A stretch of 64,000 nucleotides of DNA from Desulfomonile tiedjei (lineage in GTDB: Bacteria > Desulfobacterota > Desulfomonilia > Desulfomonilales > Desulfomonilaceae), in NCBI GenBank assembly GCA_016212925.1, contig JACRDF010000040.1, forward strand, positions 115,412-179,411, in the 5' to 3' direction. Under the pieces are notes generated by a model. That model was not told the origin of the DNA, made no database searches, and saw nothing but the letters and a program-made list of their open reading frames with translations. The translations under genes and the position numbers were made by a program. Shown here one piece after another: positions 8,740-17,364 of this stretch. The first letter of the stretch is position 1; every line of letters starts with the position of its first letter.

Positions 8740-9162
8740 ATGTCCTTCATCCTTAAGCACAGCGCCGGGGTTGTAATTTGCCTCGGTACACTCTTGTTTG
8801 CCGCCTGCGTCAGCATGTCGACGCGTCCCCAGGGTTCCATAGACAAAAGACTGTTAGACACCTGGGAACTTCTTTACCAGGAAAACGATAAGGGCGACCA
8901 AGAGCGGCCCAACGAGGCGACCAGAACTCTCATTGAGTTTACCGACAGAGGTCAAGTTATTTTCAACAGAATGGACAAAGACTCGGACAAGATGAAGAAA
9001 CGCTCAGGGCGCTATTCGGCCGAAAACGAAGAGATTAGCATCACGGACGATGGCGCTGGGGGCAACACAGTGAGATGGCCCTATCAGGTGGCGGGAGACA
9101 CGCTGGTCCTGCAAATGCCTGAGGTGAAGAAGAAATTCTATTGGCGCCGATATAAGAATTAG
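8740..9162 (+). CDS. small putative lipoprotein, lipocalin-like
   Basis: A 140-residue protein with a hydrophobic N-terminus ending in the lipobox-like FAAC with Cys23, consistent with export and lipidation. The rest is beta-rich and charged, with a pattern (LLDTWELL early, then alternating strands such as TLIEFTDRGQVIFN) that resembles small lipocalin-type bacterial lipoproteins. No catalytic residues are apparent. It follows the L,D-transpeptidase by 67 bp on the same strand and could share its transcript. The function is unknown. Confidence 0.7.
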   Translation: MSFILKHSAGVVICLGTLLFAACVSMSTRPQGSIDKRLLDTWELLYQENDKGDQERPNEATRTLIEFTDRGQVIFNRMDKDSDKMKKRSGRYSAENEEISITDDGAGGNTVRWPYQVAGDTLVLQMPEVKKKFYWRRYKN

Positions 9163-9277
9163 AGTGTTTTTTTACGATCTGGGCCTGGCGACGGGTCGGC
9201 AGGGACAAGGGTAGCGGAAAAGGGACCGCCTGAAAGAGAGGCCATCCCCCCTTCCACGTTCGAGTTGGAGAAACGGA

Positions 9278-10024
9278 TTGGGCGCGTACTGCAAGAATAA
9301 ACGGCTTCTGATCGCGATTGTGGCGGGTTTCTCGTCATTGTTCGTCTGGGTTCACTGCACCTTGGCCGCTGAACGGTCGGAAGTGCTCCGGTACGAGGTG
9401 ACATGGAATGGGAACAAGGCCGGCCACGGGGACATTACGACAAAGGCCAACGCCAAGGAAGTCACTGTGGTAGCACAAGCAGTTTCGGACGGCGTCCTCA
9501 AGGCCGTGATTGAACTCTGGAGCCAAATTCACGCCAAATTTACTCCCAAAAACTTCAAGCCTCAAACCTACAAATTCCACCTGAAGTCCAGCTTGTCCAA
9601 CCCGGAATCGGTCGATCTGGCCTTCGATCACAAGACTCAGCTGGTTCAAGTAAACAAGCAAAAGGGCAGCGAGAGGGAAAGTCATTGCGAGAAGTTCTCC
9701 GGGGTTTACGATCCGATTACCGCCATATACTTATTGAGGCATCAGGCTGACTTATCCAAACCGATGTTCGTGGACATTTATGATGGCAAAGATCGGTCGC
9801 GACTCCTGGTCAACCCGGCAGGAAACCAGCATGTCAAAGTCAAGACGGGCATGCATCAGGCGGTTTGTCTCGACCTTCGCCTGGTGAAATTGACCGGAGA
9901 TAAGAAAGAGGTTGCAACTGGAAAGCTTTGGATCTCCAATGACGAACACCGCATCCCACTTTTGTTGACCTCGTCCCCGATCGTGGGGACCATCCGCTTT
10001 GAATTGGTTCAAGCTCAACTCTGA
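9278..10024 (+). CDS. exported DUF3108 family protein
   Basis: A 248-residue protein with an N-terminal signal sequence (about 1-31, cleavage near TLAAE) and a DUF3108 fold: the VLRYEVTWNGNKAGH opening, the GVYDPITAIYLLR centre, and the closing strands with KLWISNDEHRIPLLL. Members are beta-rich periplasmic or outer-membrane-associated proteins of unknown function, often found near envelope genes. The start is a TTG at 9278 preceded by GGAG. It is on the same strand as the lipoprotein before it, 115 bp away. Confidence 0.85.
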   Translation: MGAYCKNKRLLIAIVAGFSSLFVWVHCTLAAERSEVLRYEVTWNGNKAGHGDITTKANAKEVTVVAQAVSDGVLKAVIELWSQIHAKFTPKNFKPQTYKFHLKSSLSNPESVDLAFDHKTQLVQVNKQKGSERESHCEKFSGVYDPITAIYLLRHQADLSKPMFVDIYDGKDRSRLLVNPAGNQHVKVKTGMHQAVCLDLRLVKLTGDKKEVATGKLWISNDEHRIPLLLTSSPIVGTIRFELVQAQL

Positions 10025-10252
10025 TCCGTGCGGTGGGCATCATCGGCTTCACTGTTCCGGACAACAAATCCCAATGAACCGCTTATAGCATTTTTCTGAA
10101 GTTCTTTTCGAACGGCCCTCTCCCCGTGTCGGGGAGCACCCCGAGTCGGTGTTCGGGACGCAGGCCGAGGAGTTCAACACCTCCGGATTACGCTTTTGCA
10201 GGAATGACCGGAACACAGATAGGGAATTACCTTCGAGAATCGCTGGATCGGC

Positions 10253-11779
10253 ATGTTGGGGCACGCCAGGCTGAGGGCAATGGAAATGGGCGACATTTCC
10301 CGGGCAAGGGAAATACTTGAATCCATACACAGAGAGGCCCCGGAATCCTACCTGGTCGGAGGCGCTGTGCGAGATCGCCTGATGGGCCGGCCTTGGCCGA
10401 CGGACCTTGATCTTGCAGTGCCGTGCAACGGATTTGAATTAGCCAGGCGCCTCGCTGGAACCGGACGGTTCAAGGCCACCTTTGTCCCTTTGGATTCAGT
10501 ATCCGGCACCGGTAGAATCGTATTGCACGGGGACCCGTCGACCGTCCTGGACATTTCCTCCTACAAGGGTCAGGACATCCGTGACGACCTCCGACATCGT
10601 GATTTCACCATAAACGCAATAGCAATGACCATCCCCGATTTCTTGGAGGGAGAGGACGAACGAGTTGTTGACTCCACGTCGGGAATCAGGGACCTTCAGA
10701 CGAAGACCATCCGAGCCTGCTCCGGGGCTGCGTTTGAAGAGGACCCGCTTCGAATCATCAGGGCATTTCGGTTCAAGGCTTCCATGGACTTCACCATTAA
10801 CGCCGATACGCTCGACCTGATGCCGCGGAGCCTTAAAGGACTGGCTGCTGCATCGCCTGAAAGAATACGAGACGAGTTGATCGCTACCCTCTCTGCCTCA
10901 GCCGCTTTTCTTGTGCTGGTTGAAATGGATTCTATGGGAATAATCGATTTACTGCTTCCGGAGATCGTCCCTATGAAAGGATGCCTACAGAATGAATACC
11001 ACCACCTGGATGTTTGGGACCATACCCTGGAAGCCGTAAAGCAGTTGGAGCAAGTGCTGAGGACTCCGGCAGACTACTTCGCAGATTTGAGCCCTACCGT
11101 GGAGCAATACTGCAACGAGGAGCCGGTTAAAGGACGGCAGCGAAGCTCTCTCTTGAAGCTGGCTACGATCTTTCACGACTCAGGTAAGCCTCAGACGGTG
11201 TCGAGTAATTCTCACGGGAGAATTCATTTCTTCGGACACGAGAAGATCTCCACCCGACTTTTTGAACAAGCCGGTCTCCGCCTGAAACTGGCCGGCCGAG
11301 AGATCAAATCCGTGTCAGAAATAATAGCGGGTCATATGCGCACATTAATCTTTACCAGAGGCCCGGTGACCGGCCGTGCCGTGCATCGCCTGTGCAGGCA
11401 TTTCAAGAGGGACGTTACGGGCTTGCTCGTGCTTTTCCTTGCCGATCTCAGCGCATCTCGAGGGCCTGCCAGACCACACGGGCTGGAAAGCACGACCCTG
11501 GAAAGAGTTCATGAGGCGTTACGGATGTGTCTGGAAGCCGAACGAGAACGACAACCGCCTTTCTTGAACGGCAGAGAGGTGATGGCGATTTTTGGCCTGA
11601 CTCCAGGGCCCTATCTGGGGAAGATCTTGAAGAAGTTGGACGAATTGCAGGGAGAAGGGGAGGTCAGGACACGGGATGAGGCTGTCGCGGCCACAAGGGC
11701 CATTTTGAATGGCCAAACTCAACCGGGAAGAACAAAAGAACCGCAAAAGGAAACAAGAACCCAAAGGAAACACGACTAA
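10253..11779 (+). CDS. tRNA nucleotidyltransferase / poly(A) polymerase family with HD domain
   Basis: The N-terminal polymerase-beta-type head carries GGAVRDRLMGR at about 36-46 and the metal-binding TDLDLAV at about 50-56, the signatures of class II CCA-adding enzymes and bacterial poly(A) polymerases. An RNA-binding region follows at about 160-250, then an HD-type domain (FHDSGKPQT with a later HE) at about 310-390. The likely job is adding or repairing the 3' CCA of tRNAs; poly(A) polymerase or a split A-adding role cannot be excluded. At 508 residues it is longer than minimal CCA enzymes because of the HD and C-terminal parts. ATGs at 10280 and 10286 are alternative starts. It converges with rpsA, 43 bp apart. 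Confidence 0.9.
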   Translation: MLGHARLRAMEMGDISRAREILESIHREAPESYLVGGAVRDRLMGRPWPTDLDLAVPCNGFELARRLAGTGRFKATFVPLDSVSGTGRIVLHGDPSTVLDISSYKGQDIRDDLRHRDFTINAIAMTIPDFLEGEDERVVDSTSGIRDLQTKTIRACSGAAFEEDPLRIIRAFRFKASMDFTINADTLDLMPRSLKGLAAASPERIRDELIATLSASAAFLVLVEMDSMGIIDLLLPEIVPMKGCLQNEYHHLDVWDHTLEAVKQLEQVLRTPADYFADLSPTVEQYCNEEPVKGRQRSSLLKLATIFHDSGKPQTVSSNSHGRIHFFGHEKISTRLFEQAGLRLKLAGREIKSVSEIIAGHMRTLIFTRGPVTGRAVHRLCRHFKRDVTGLLVLFLADLSASRGPARPHGLESTTLERVHEALRMCLEAERERQPPFLNGREVMAIFGLTPGPYLGKILKKLDELQGEGEVRTRDEAVAATRAILNGQTQPGRTKEPQKETRTQRKHD

Positions 11780-11822
11780 GCTTTGAGGCTCTTCGTCCCT
11801 CTCGCGGCTATAGCAAACAGGT

Positions 11823-13562
11823 CTACTGGTCTTTCCCGAAGGTGCTTCCGAGGTTCTCCTTGAGCAAGTCTCCCAGGTTGGAAGCAACCACTTCCTGGCT
11901 GTGCATGTACCCCTTCACCTGGTCATAGTCCCCGGTTCTTTCCAGACTCTTGATCGACAGCGCGATCTTTTTGTCCTTCTTATTGACCTTGAGGACCATG
12001 GCAGTCAACTCCTCGCCTTCATGAGTGAAGTCAGCGGGTGAATTGACTCTCTCCTTGGAGAGTTCGGAGACGTGTATCATGCCCTCGATGCCTTCCTCTA
12101 TTTCGAGAAAGACACCAAAGTCCGTTACTGAAGTAACCTTTCCCTTAACCTTGGCCCCGGGAGGATACCGGTCGGGGATGGTTTCCCACGGATCTTCGTG
12201 AATCTGCTTGATGCCCAGGGAGAATCGTTCGTTTTCTTTGTCGATGTTGAGGACCACCGCCTGAACGGTTTGGCCTTTCTTGTAAACCTCACCAGGGTGC
12301 TTGATCCTTTGTGTCCAGGAGATGTCCGAAATGTGGACCAGTCCGTCAATGCCCTCGTCGATACCCACAAAGATCCCGAAATCAGTAACGTTTCTTATTT
12401 TGCCTTCGATCTTGGTCCCCTCGGGGTATTTTTCAGCGATCACATCCCAGGGGTTCGGCCTAAGTTGTTTCATGCCCAAGGATATCCGCTTCTGGTCCTT
12501 ATCGACGTTAAGAACCACGACATCCACTTCCTCGCCTACCTGGACTATCTTGGACGGGTGGCGAGGCTTCTTGGTCCAGGTCATCTCCGACACGTGAACC
12601 AGACCTTCCACGCCTCTCTCCAACTCAACGAATGCACCGTAGTCGGTGATGCTGACAATCTTCCCGCTCCATTTGGAGCCGCCGGGGTACCTTTCCTCGA
12701 CATTTCCCCACGGGTCCGGCTGGATCTGTTTGAGTCCGAGAGATACCCGCTCCTTGTCCTGGTCAAACTTCAATATCTTAACCTGGATCTCGTCACCCAC
12801 CTTAAGCACGTCCGATGGGTGGTTGATCCGACCCCAAGACATGTCGGTTATGTGGAGCAGCCCGTCAATGCCGCCAAGATCTATAAACGCACCGTAATCG
12901 GTTATGTTTTTCACTGTTCCGGTAAAAAGGCCGGCCCCTTCCATGGCCCCCATGATGAGATTTTTCTTCGCATCCTTGGTCTTTTCAAGCAGCGGCCTTC
13001 TCGAAAGCACAATGTTGCCCCGTTTGCGATTGTACTTGAGAACATTAAATTCGAAAGTCTCACCTATATATTTCTCGAAATTCCGCACGGGTCGCAGATC
13101 GACCTGGGAGCCGGGTAAAAAAGCGGAGACCCCTATGTCCACCTGAAGGCCTCCCTTTACCCGGGATACGACCTTGCCCATGATTGTCTTCTCAGTCTCG
13201 CATATTTCCGCTATCTGGTCCCAAATGCGGATCTTGTCCGCCTTGCTCTTGGACAGTCTCACTTGGCCCGAGGATTCTTCCGTATCTTCCAGGAAGACTC
13301 TTACTTCGTCCCCGACGCTGACCGTCAGATCTCCGTTTTCGTCAAGGAATTGCTCAAGAGGAATTTGCCCTTCGGATTTGGAGCCGACATCAATCATCAC
13401 GAATTCAGGTGTGACTTGCACCACCATCCCCGTGACAACTTCACCCTCTTGAACTCTATGGAAGCTGCTTTCTACAAGTTCCGCGAAATCTTCTTCTCTT
13501 GAATTCTCCTGTTCATTTTGCTCGGCAGGAAGGTTGTTGTTTTGGGTTTCCACGTTTTCCAT
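11823..13562 (-). CDS. rpsA: 30S ribosomal protein S1
   Basis: A 579-residue protein with six S1 RNA-binding repeats starting at about residues 37, 121, 207, 293, 380 and 467; repeats three to six share the TDYGAF/TDFGIF and LVHVSEM-type signatures. S1 binds mRNA leaders and brings them to the 30S subunit. Six repeats is the proteobacterial form. It is last in the minus-strand series hisC-cmk-rpsA, but has its own promoter-like sequence at 13629-13657. Confidence 0.97.
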   Translation of the reverse strand: MENVETQNNNLPAEQNEQENSREEDFAELVESSFHRVQEGEVVTGMVVQVTPEFVMIDVGSKSEGQIPLEQFLDENGDLTVSVGDEVRVFLEDTEESSGQVRLSKSKADKIRIWDQIAEICETEKTIMGKVVSRVKGGLQVDIGVSAFLPGSQVDLRPVRNFEKYIGETFEFNVLKYNRKRGNIVLSRRPLLEKTKDAKKNLIMGAMEGAGLFTGTVKNITDYGAFIDLGGIDGLLHITDMSWGRINHPSDVLKVGDEIQVKILKFDQDKERVSLGLKQIQPDPWGNVEERYPGGSKWSGKIVSITDYGAFVELERGVEGLVHVSEMTWTKKPRHPSKIVQVGEEVDVVVLNVDKDQKRISLGMKQLRPNPWDVIAEKYPEGTKIEGKIRNVTDFGIFVGIDEGIDGLVHISDISWTQRIKHPGEVYKKGQTVQAVVLNIDKENERFSLGIKQIHEDPWETIPDRYPPGAKVKGKVTSVTDFGVFLEIEEGIEGMIHVSELSKERVNSPADFTHEGEELTAMVLKVNKKDKKIALSIKSLERTGDYDQVKGYMHSQEVVASNLGDLLKENLGSTFGKDQ

Positions 13563-13628
13563 CCAGTTGACACCCCCAGACTCTTTTGTCCCACGTTTGG
13601 TTATTCACCGACCCAGGATATCCTATTA

Positions 13629-13657
13629 TATATATACATTTCTCGTTCCTGTGACAA
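13629..13657 (-). promoter_or_regulatory. sigma-70-type promoter for rpsA
   Basis: Read on the minus strand, TTGTCA (13657-13652), a 17-bp spacer and TATATA (13634-13629) lie about 67 bp upstream of the rpsA start. This supports separate transcription of rpsA from cmk. Confidence 0.7.
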
Positions 13658-13740
13658 GAAAAAGTTTGGCCTGGCCTACATTTTTGAAGCCTTTCAGCGC
13701 AGGATGTGCCACCGGAGAATTGCGAATTCTGATCCGCCCT

Positions 13741-14478
13741 TTAGCTTGGGGCGCTGCGGCCACGCAACACGCTTTTCGCCTCGATATCCTGTAACATCCG
13801 CTCCAAGACCTGTTGAGGTGTCAAGTGTGTAGTGTCGATGACGATGGCATCGCGAGCCTGGACAAGAGGTGAATGGTCGCGGGATTCGTCCCTGTGATCG
13901 CGGGCGCGCATTTCTTCTCTGACCTGGTCGAGTGGCGTCGAATTCCCTCGCTGTAGGATTTCCAAGTGACGGCGCTTCGAACGTTCAACCAAATCAGCCG
14001 TCACGAAAAATTTCACCGAGGCGTCAGGGAACACGACCGTTCCCATGTCCCTTCCTTCCGCGACCAGGTCCCACCTTGAACCTGCGGCACGCTGGAGGCC
14101 AAGAAGGGCCCTTCTCACTTCCGGCCTGGTCGAGAATCGGGACGCCTGCATCCCAAGCCACTCGTCTCTGATCATCTGCGTGACCTCTTCCGGACCGAGG
14201 AACAGCCTCATAGAAGCTATCTCCGGTTCTATGCGCAAGTCCAAAGACTCAAGGGCGCTTTCCGGAATGTCCTGGGAATCGGGCACGATGCCGTTACGAA
14301 TCAGGTGCAAAGCCATCACGCGATAAAGTGCCCCGGTGTCCAGCAGAAAGAACCCCAAACGCTCGGCCAAAAGCTTCGCCGCAGTGGATTTCCCCGCTCC
14401 AGCCGGTCCATCAATGGCTATCACGACGGTTCCATGCAAGGGTTCAGGCGTTGTTTTCGAGAGTTTGTCTCTGAACAT
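13741..14478 (-). CDS. cmk: cytidylate kinase
   Basis: CMP/dCMP kinase, 245 residues, which phosphorylates CMP to CDP in pyrimidine salvage. The Walker A sequence GPAGAGKST is at about residues 24-32, preceded by the IAIDG strand, and followed by the family motif LDTGALYR at about 46-53 and GRDMGTVVFP in the NMP-binding region. Length is slightly above the usual 220-230 because of an N-terminal extension of about 15 residues. It lies between hisC (56 bp upstream) and rpsA; the cmk-rpsA pair is conserved widely in bacteria. Confidence 0.96.
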   Translation of the reverse strand: MFRDKLSKTTPEPLHGTVVIAIDGPAGAGKSTAAKLLAERLGFFLLDTGALYRVMALHLIRNGIVPDSQDIPESALESLDLRIEPEIASMRLFLGPEEVTQMIRDEWLGMQASRFSTRPEVRRALLGLQRAAGSRWDLVAEGRDMGTVVFPDASVKFFVTADLVERSKRRHLEILQRGNSTPLDQVREEMRARDHRDESRDHSPLVQARDAIVIDTTHLTPQQVLERMLQDIEAKSVLRGRSAPS

Positions 14479-14534
14479 TACAGTTTCAATTCCTCAGCAA
14501 CAGGGCTCATGCCGATTCGCACTTCACGGCCTCA

Positions 14535-15659
14535 CTATGACAACGCGGACAGCGTTTCTTTCAAAGCGCTCATAAAACGCCTATTCTCATCTTCTCTTCC
14601 AATAGTCACCCTTATCCAGTCCGCCATCCCGAAGGACGCGAGATGCCTCACGATAACTCCCTTGTGCAGCAGAGCTTCATAGCATTCCCTTGCCCCGTTT
14701 CCCCAGCGGAAACTAATGAAATTCGACTGGGATGGAATTATCTCCAGGCCCAGGGAAGTTAGTTCCGAGGACAAATAATCCATTCCGTCGCGTGCAAGCT
14801 TCAAGGACCTCTGGACGTGTTCAATGTCATCCAGTGCCGCCAGGGCCCCGACTTGGGCGAGGGAATTCACGTTAAACGGGGGTCTAACGCGATTCAGTAG
14901 CTCAATGAGCCAGGGCTGAGCGATCCCGTACCCGACCCGCAGGCCGGCCAGCCCGTGAATTTTGGAGAAGGTCCTCAAGACAAGGATCGGCAGCTCGCTG
15001 GAGATGTATTCCGCCCCATTGGGGCAGTCGGGATCTTGCACGTATTCGCGGTATGCCTCGTCAAGCACCAGCACAAGTTGCTTCGAGGACAGATCCCTCA
15101 CGAAAGATTCGAACTCTCCACGAGACACGATGGTTCCCGTGGGGCTGTTGGGCACGGCCAGGAAGATCAGCTTGGTCCGTGGCGTCACTGCTTTGGCTAT
15201 AGCCGGGAGGTCGGCCCTGTGGTCTTTCAAGGGAACAAGGATCGGTGTACCGCCAAAGGCGCGCACGCAGATACTGTACATGGAAAACGCGTGCTCGCCC
15301 ATTATTGCTTCATCATCAGGTTGAATGAAGACATGGCCGGCCATCTGCATGATTTCGTCGGAACCGTTCCCGAGAATGATACAGTCCGGGACTACTCCAA
15401 AGCGCGAAGCCAGAGCCGATCGGAGATCCGGTCCCGAGGACTCCGGATAAATGTGTGCATCTCCGAGGTGCTCTTCCATGGCCCGGACAGCCAGGGGTGA
15501 CGGCCCGAGCGGGTTCTCGTTGGAGGCCATTTTTACGGCCTGGGACAAACCCAGCTCTCTCTGTAGCTCGGCCACGGGCTTGCCCGGAACGTAGGGTGGA
15601 ATGGACAGTATGTGGGAAGGTATTGCCCGCTCCACCCAGGTAGGTTTGGTTTGTTGCAT
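14535..15659 (-). CDS. hisC: histidinol-phosphate aminotransferase
   Basis: A 374-residue class I/II PLP enzyme that converts imidazole-acetol phosphate to histidinol phosphate with glutamate. Family signatures seen are KMASNENPLGPSP at about 43-55, PNSPTG at 170-175, DEAYREY at 200-206, and RTFSKIHGLAGLR with the PLP-binding Lys233. It begins the minus-strand run hisC-cmk-rpsA. In this genomic setting HisC-like enzymes often also serve tyrosine/phenylalanine synthesis, so a dual role is possible. Confidence 0.93.
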   Translation of the reverse strand: MQQTKPTWVERAIPSHILSIPPYVPGKPVAELQRELGLSQAVKMASNENPLGPSPLAVRAMEEHLGDAHIYPESSGPDLRSALASRFGVVPDCIILGNGSDEIMQMAGHVFIQPDDEAIMGEHAFSMYSICVRAFGGTPILVPLKDHRADLPAIAKAVTPRTKLIFLAVPNSPTGTIVSRGEFESFVRDLSSKQLVLVLDEAYREYVQDPDCPNGAEYISSELPILVLRTFSKIHGLAGLRVGYGIAQPWLIELLNRVRPPFNVNSLAQVGALAALDDIEHVQRSLKLARDGMDYLSSELTSLGLEIIPSQSNFISFRWGNGARECYEALLHKGVIVRHLASFGMADWIRVTIGREDENRRFMSALKETLSALS

Positions 15660-16230
15660 CTGAAGCTCCTGAAAACCCTGCGTTACACCAATTTCCTGAC
15701 GTTGCGTGCTCTTGACCAGCCGGCTCTACTCCTGGCTCGGCCAATCCTGTAGAGTAGGCGGTGCCGACGGGAACTTGGATTTGACGGCCAATAGGCCAGC
15801 CAACGTATGCCAACTTCAGCAGACTCGCCACAATAGATCTCGTCGCGCTTCTTCCGGCGTTCTTGTAGGGCGGGCCGTGCCCGCCATCCTCAAAAGAGCA
15901 GCAGGGCCAGTGCCGAACAAAGATTTATACTCCGCGCACAGCGGTCAAGTCAACGCCTGCATCGCGACGAGAGGCCCGGCCGCTGTTACTCTGGATGTTG
16001 CAGAACGCGATTTCGCCGCGGGGAACGCGCTAAGCCCAGGGAACAAATATTACTTCTCAGCGGTCTTTGTGCTGAAAGCTGTGTGGATTTCTGGGGTCAA
16101 ACGGCCCTGTATAGGTGAATGATTATCTTGGGTCAGACCTTTTCCTTGCAGGCCGGCAACCCCTGGTGTACGCTGTAGACCTGAAGCATACGTTGCGGGA
16201 CAGTTTGATAAGCTTCCGGAGCAGTGCGGT
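15660..16230. other. 571-bp gap, one short repeat, no gene seen
   Basis: The only clear structure is a GC-rich hairpin at 15869-15885 within a GTAGGGCGGG-type repeat, the same family as the copies at 63713-63952. No tRNA, promoter pair or family-supported frame was found. Confidence 0.6.
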
Positions 16231-16515
16231 ATGTTGACATACAAAGCGATTTACAAGTCTCTCGATGAAGGCGTGCATGCCGAAGTTGTGGATTTCCCCG
16301 GGGTCATTACCTGTGGGGAAACTTTACAGGAAGCCCGCCGGCTGTTAGCGAGCGCCTTGGTGGATATGGCGGAGACGGCCTTGCTTCACGGCGAACCCCT
16401 CCCACAGCCCGATCCATCCTGCACCGATCCGGAGGCCGATTTAGAGGAGCCCATCCATTTGCTGCTGACTGCGGCGTCGCATGTCACTGTTGAACCCCAG
16501 ACGGCCATAGTATGA
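16231..16515 (+). CDS. hicB: HicB-type antitoxin
   Basis: A 94-residue protein of the HicB family (partial RNase H-like fold): the N-terminal strands with MLTYKAIYKSLDEG, the FPGVITCGETLQEA core, and the helix with LVDMAE. It should neutralise a HicA mRNA interferase. It lacks an obvious C-terminal DNA-binding domain, so transcriptional autoregulation is uncertain. Its stop overlaps the next ATG by 4 bp (ATGA at 16512-16515), the usual HicB-HicA coupling, but that hicA is interrupted. Confidence 0.88.
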   Translation: MLTYKAIYKSLDEGVHAEVVDFPGVITCGETLQEARRLLASALVDMAETALLHGEPLPQPDPSCTDPEADLEEPIHLLLTAASHVTVEPQTAIV

Positions 16516-16700
16516 AAAGGCGTGACCTGCTTCAACACTTGCGGCAGGACGGCTGTCAGCTTGTTCGGGAAGGGGCGGAACACTCGATTTGAGAAAATCC
16601 CGCGACCAAACGCCGTGCGTCAGTCCCGCGGCATCGTGAGATCCCTAAATTCACCGCGGCACGCATCCTCAAGCAACTGGGTGTACCTGAAGATTCTTGA
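16512..16700 (+). pseudogene. hicA: hicA mRNA interferase toxin, interrupted by one in-frame TGA
   Basis: From the ATG at 16512 the frame reads MKRRDLLQHLRQDG and on to EGAEHSI, with His24 at the HicA catalytic position, then a TGA at 16590-16592. Reading on in the same frame gives ENPATKRRASVPRHREIP and then FTAARILKQLGVPEDS before a stop at 16698-16700. Together this is a full-length HicA of 61 residues plus one lost position. HicA proteins normally have Trp or a similar residue after HSI, so one change (TGG to TGA) would explain it. The toxin is probably dead while the antitoxin frame is intact. A sequencing error or stop readthrough is the alternative. Confidence 0.85.
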
Positions 16701-16757
16701 TATCCGCGGCCAATAGGCGCCTCCCTACGGGACCAAAGCTCCACCAGGCACGATACA

Positions 16758-16990
16758 TTAGCCCCTGCTAGGTTTCTCCAAGCAGGCTTTCACGGCGTCG
16801 CGGCTGATACGGAGGCTTTGTTCGTCCACCTTTCCGTGTATGTCCCCCTTCTCAGTTTCCTCCACAGCTCGCTCAAACAAGGGGAGCGCTCGTTCGAACC
16901 CGCCAAGCTCCGCATGACAACGCCCCGCTGCGTGAAGGCTTGCTCCTACCCTAACGTGGTTCACCCTTCCATGTGAGGCCAGTTCCTGTG
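16758..16990 (-). pseudogene. C-terminal remnant of a tetratricopeptide-repeat protein
   Basis: On the minus strand the frame upstream of 16964 stays open to about 16990 and reads SHGRVNHVRVGASLHAAGR, then a TPR-like helix pair with HAELGGFERALPLFERAVEE, then EKGDIHGKVDEQSL, which begins another repeat before the stop at 16758. The GD-hydrophobic-HGRVDHESL linkers between repeats are typical of a long TPR array family. Only about one and a half repeats remain, and the 5' side runs straight into an interspersed repeat at about 16988. I read it as the tail of a gene whose front has been lost. Confidence 0.6.
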
Positions 16991-17195
16991 GGGCAGGCTT
17001 CCCGAAACTGTCTCAGAATGGCAGCGATGTGAATTCATCTGTAGGGGCGCTTCGAGAAGCGCCCTGATTCCGGGCGGTTCACGAACCGCCCCTACGGCGG
17101 ACGCGTGAAATCCCTTATTTTGAGACAGTTTCTCCCAGCCTGCCTGTGCTGAATTGCCAACCGTGGCAGGCTGGAAAGCCTGCTCCACAAAGACT
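16988..17195. repeat. interspersed repeat (copy of 2996-3065 family) split by an insertion
   Basis: The outer arms, GTGGGGCAGGCTTCCC at 16988-17003 and the stretch 17133-17194 with GGCAGGCTGGAAAGCCTGC, correspond to the intact repeat at 2996-3065. A 129-bp element separates them (17004-17132). Confidence 0.8.
17004..17132. mobile_element. 129-bp MITE-like element with terminal inverted repeats and TCCC duplication
   Basis: The ends are GAAACTGTCTCA (17004-17015) and its exact complement TGAGACAGTTTC (17121-17132), with 15 of 16 end bases matching. The sequence TCCC flanks both sides (17000-17003 and 17133-17136), as expected for a 4-bp target-site duplication; removing the element plus one TCCC restores the flanking repeat. 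Inside is a 55-bp double hairpin (17041-17095). There is no coding capacity, so movement would need a transposase supplied elsewhere. A related copy is at 41051-41178. Confidence 0.82.
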
Positions 17196-17305
17196 TTCCA
17201 TCTCACTCAAAATGATGTCCCTCCTTCCTTTCGCTCCTCGGAATGACGGAGAACGGGAAATTTGCGGGAGGAAGTGAATGCTTTCTTGGCGGCGTCTCAA
17301 TTTTC

Positions 17306-17332
17306 TTGACAGGGGAACCGAAAGGTTATAAG
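17306..17332 (+). promoter_or_regulatory. possible sigma-70-type promoter
   Basis: TTGACA (17306-17311) and TATAAG (17327-17332) are separated by only 15 bp, shorter than ideal. It lies about 33 bp before the inverse autotransporter gene. Confidence 0.4.
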
Positions 17333-17364
17333 GTCGAAAAAGCCCGGTTAATTGGAATGTTATA

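Noticed and set aside
9163..9180. T run after the small lipoprotein gene as a terminator
   Set aside because: There is a seven-T run but no GC-rich hairpin before it.
12198..13118. 306-codon plus-strand frame inside rpsA
   Set aside because: It is entirely antisense to the six S1 repeats and repeats with their periodicity.
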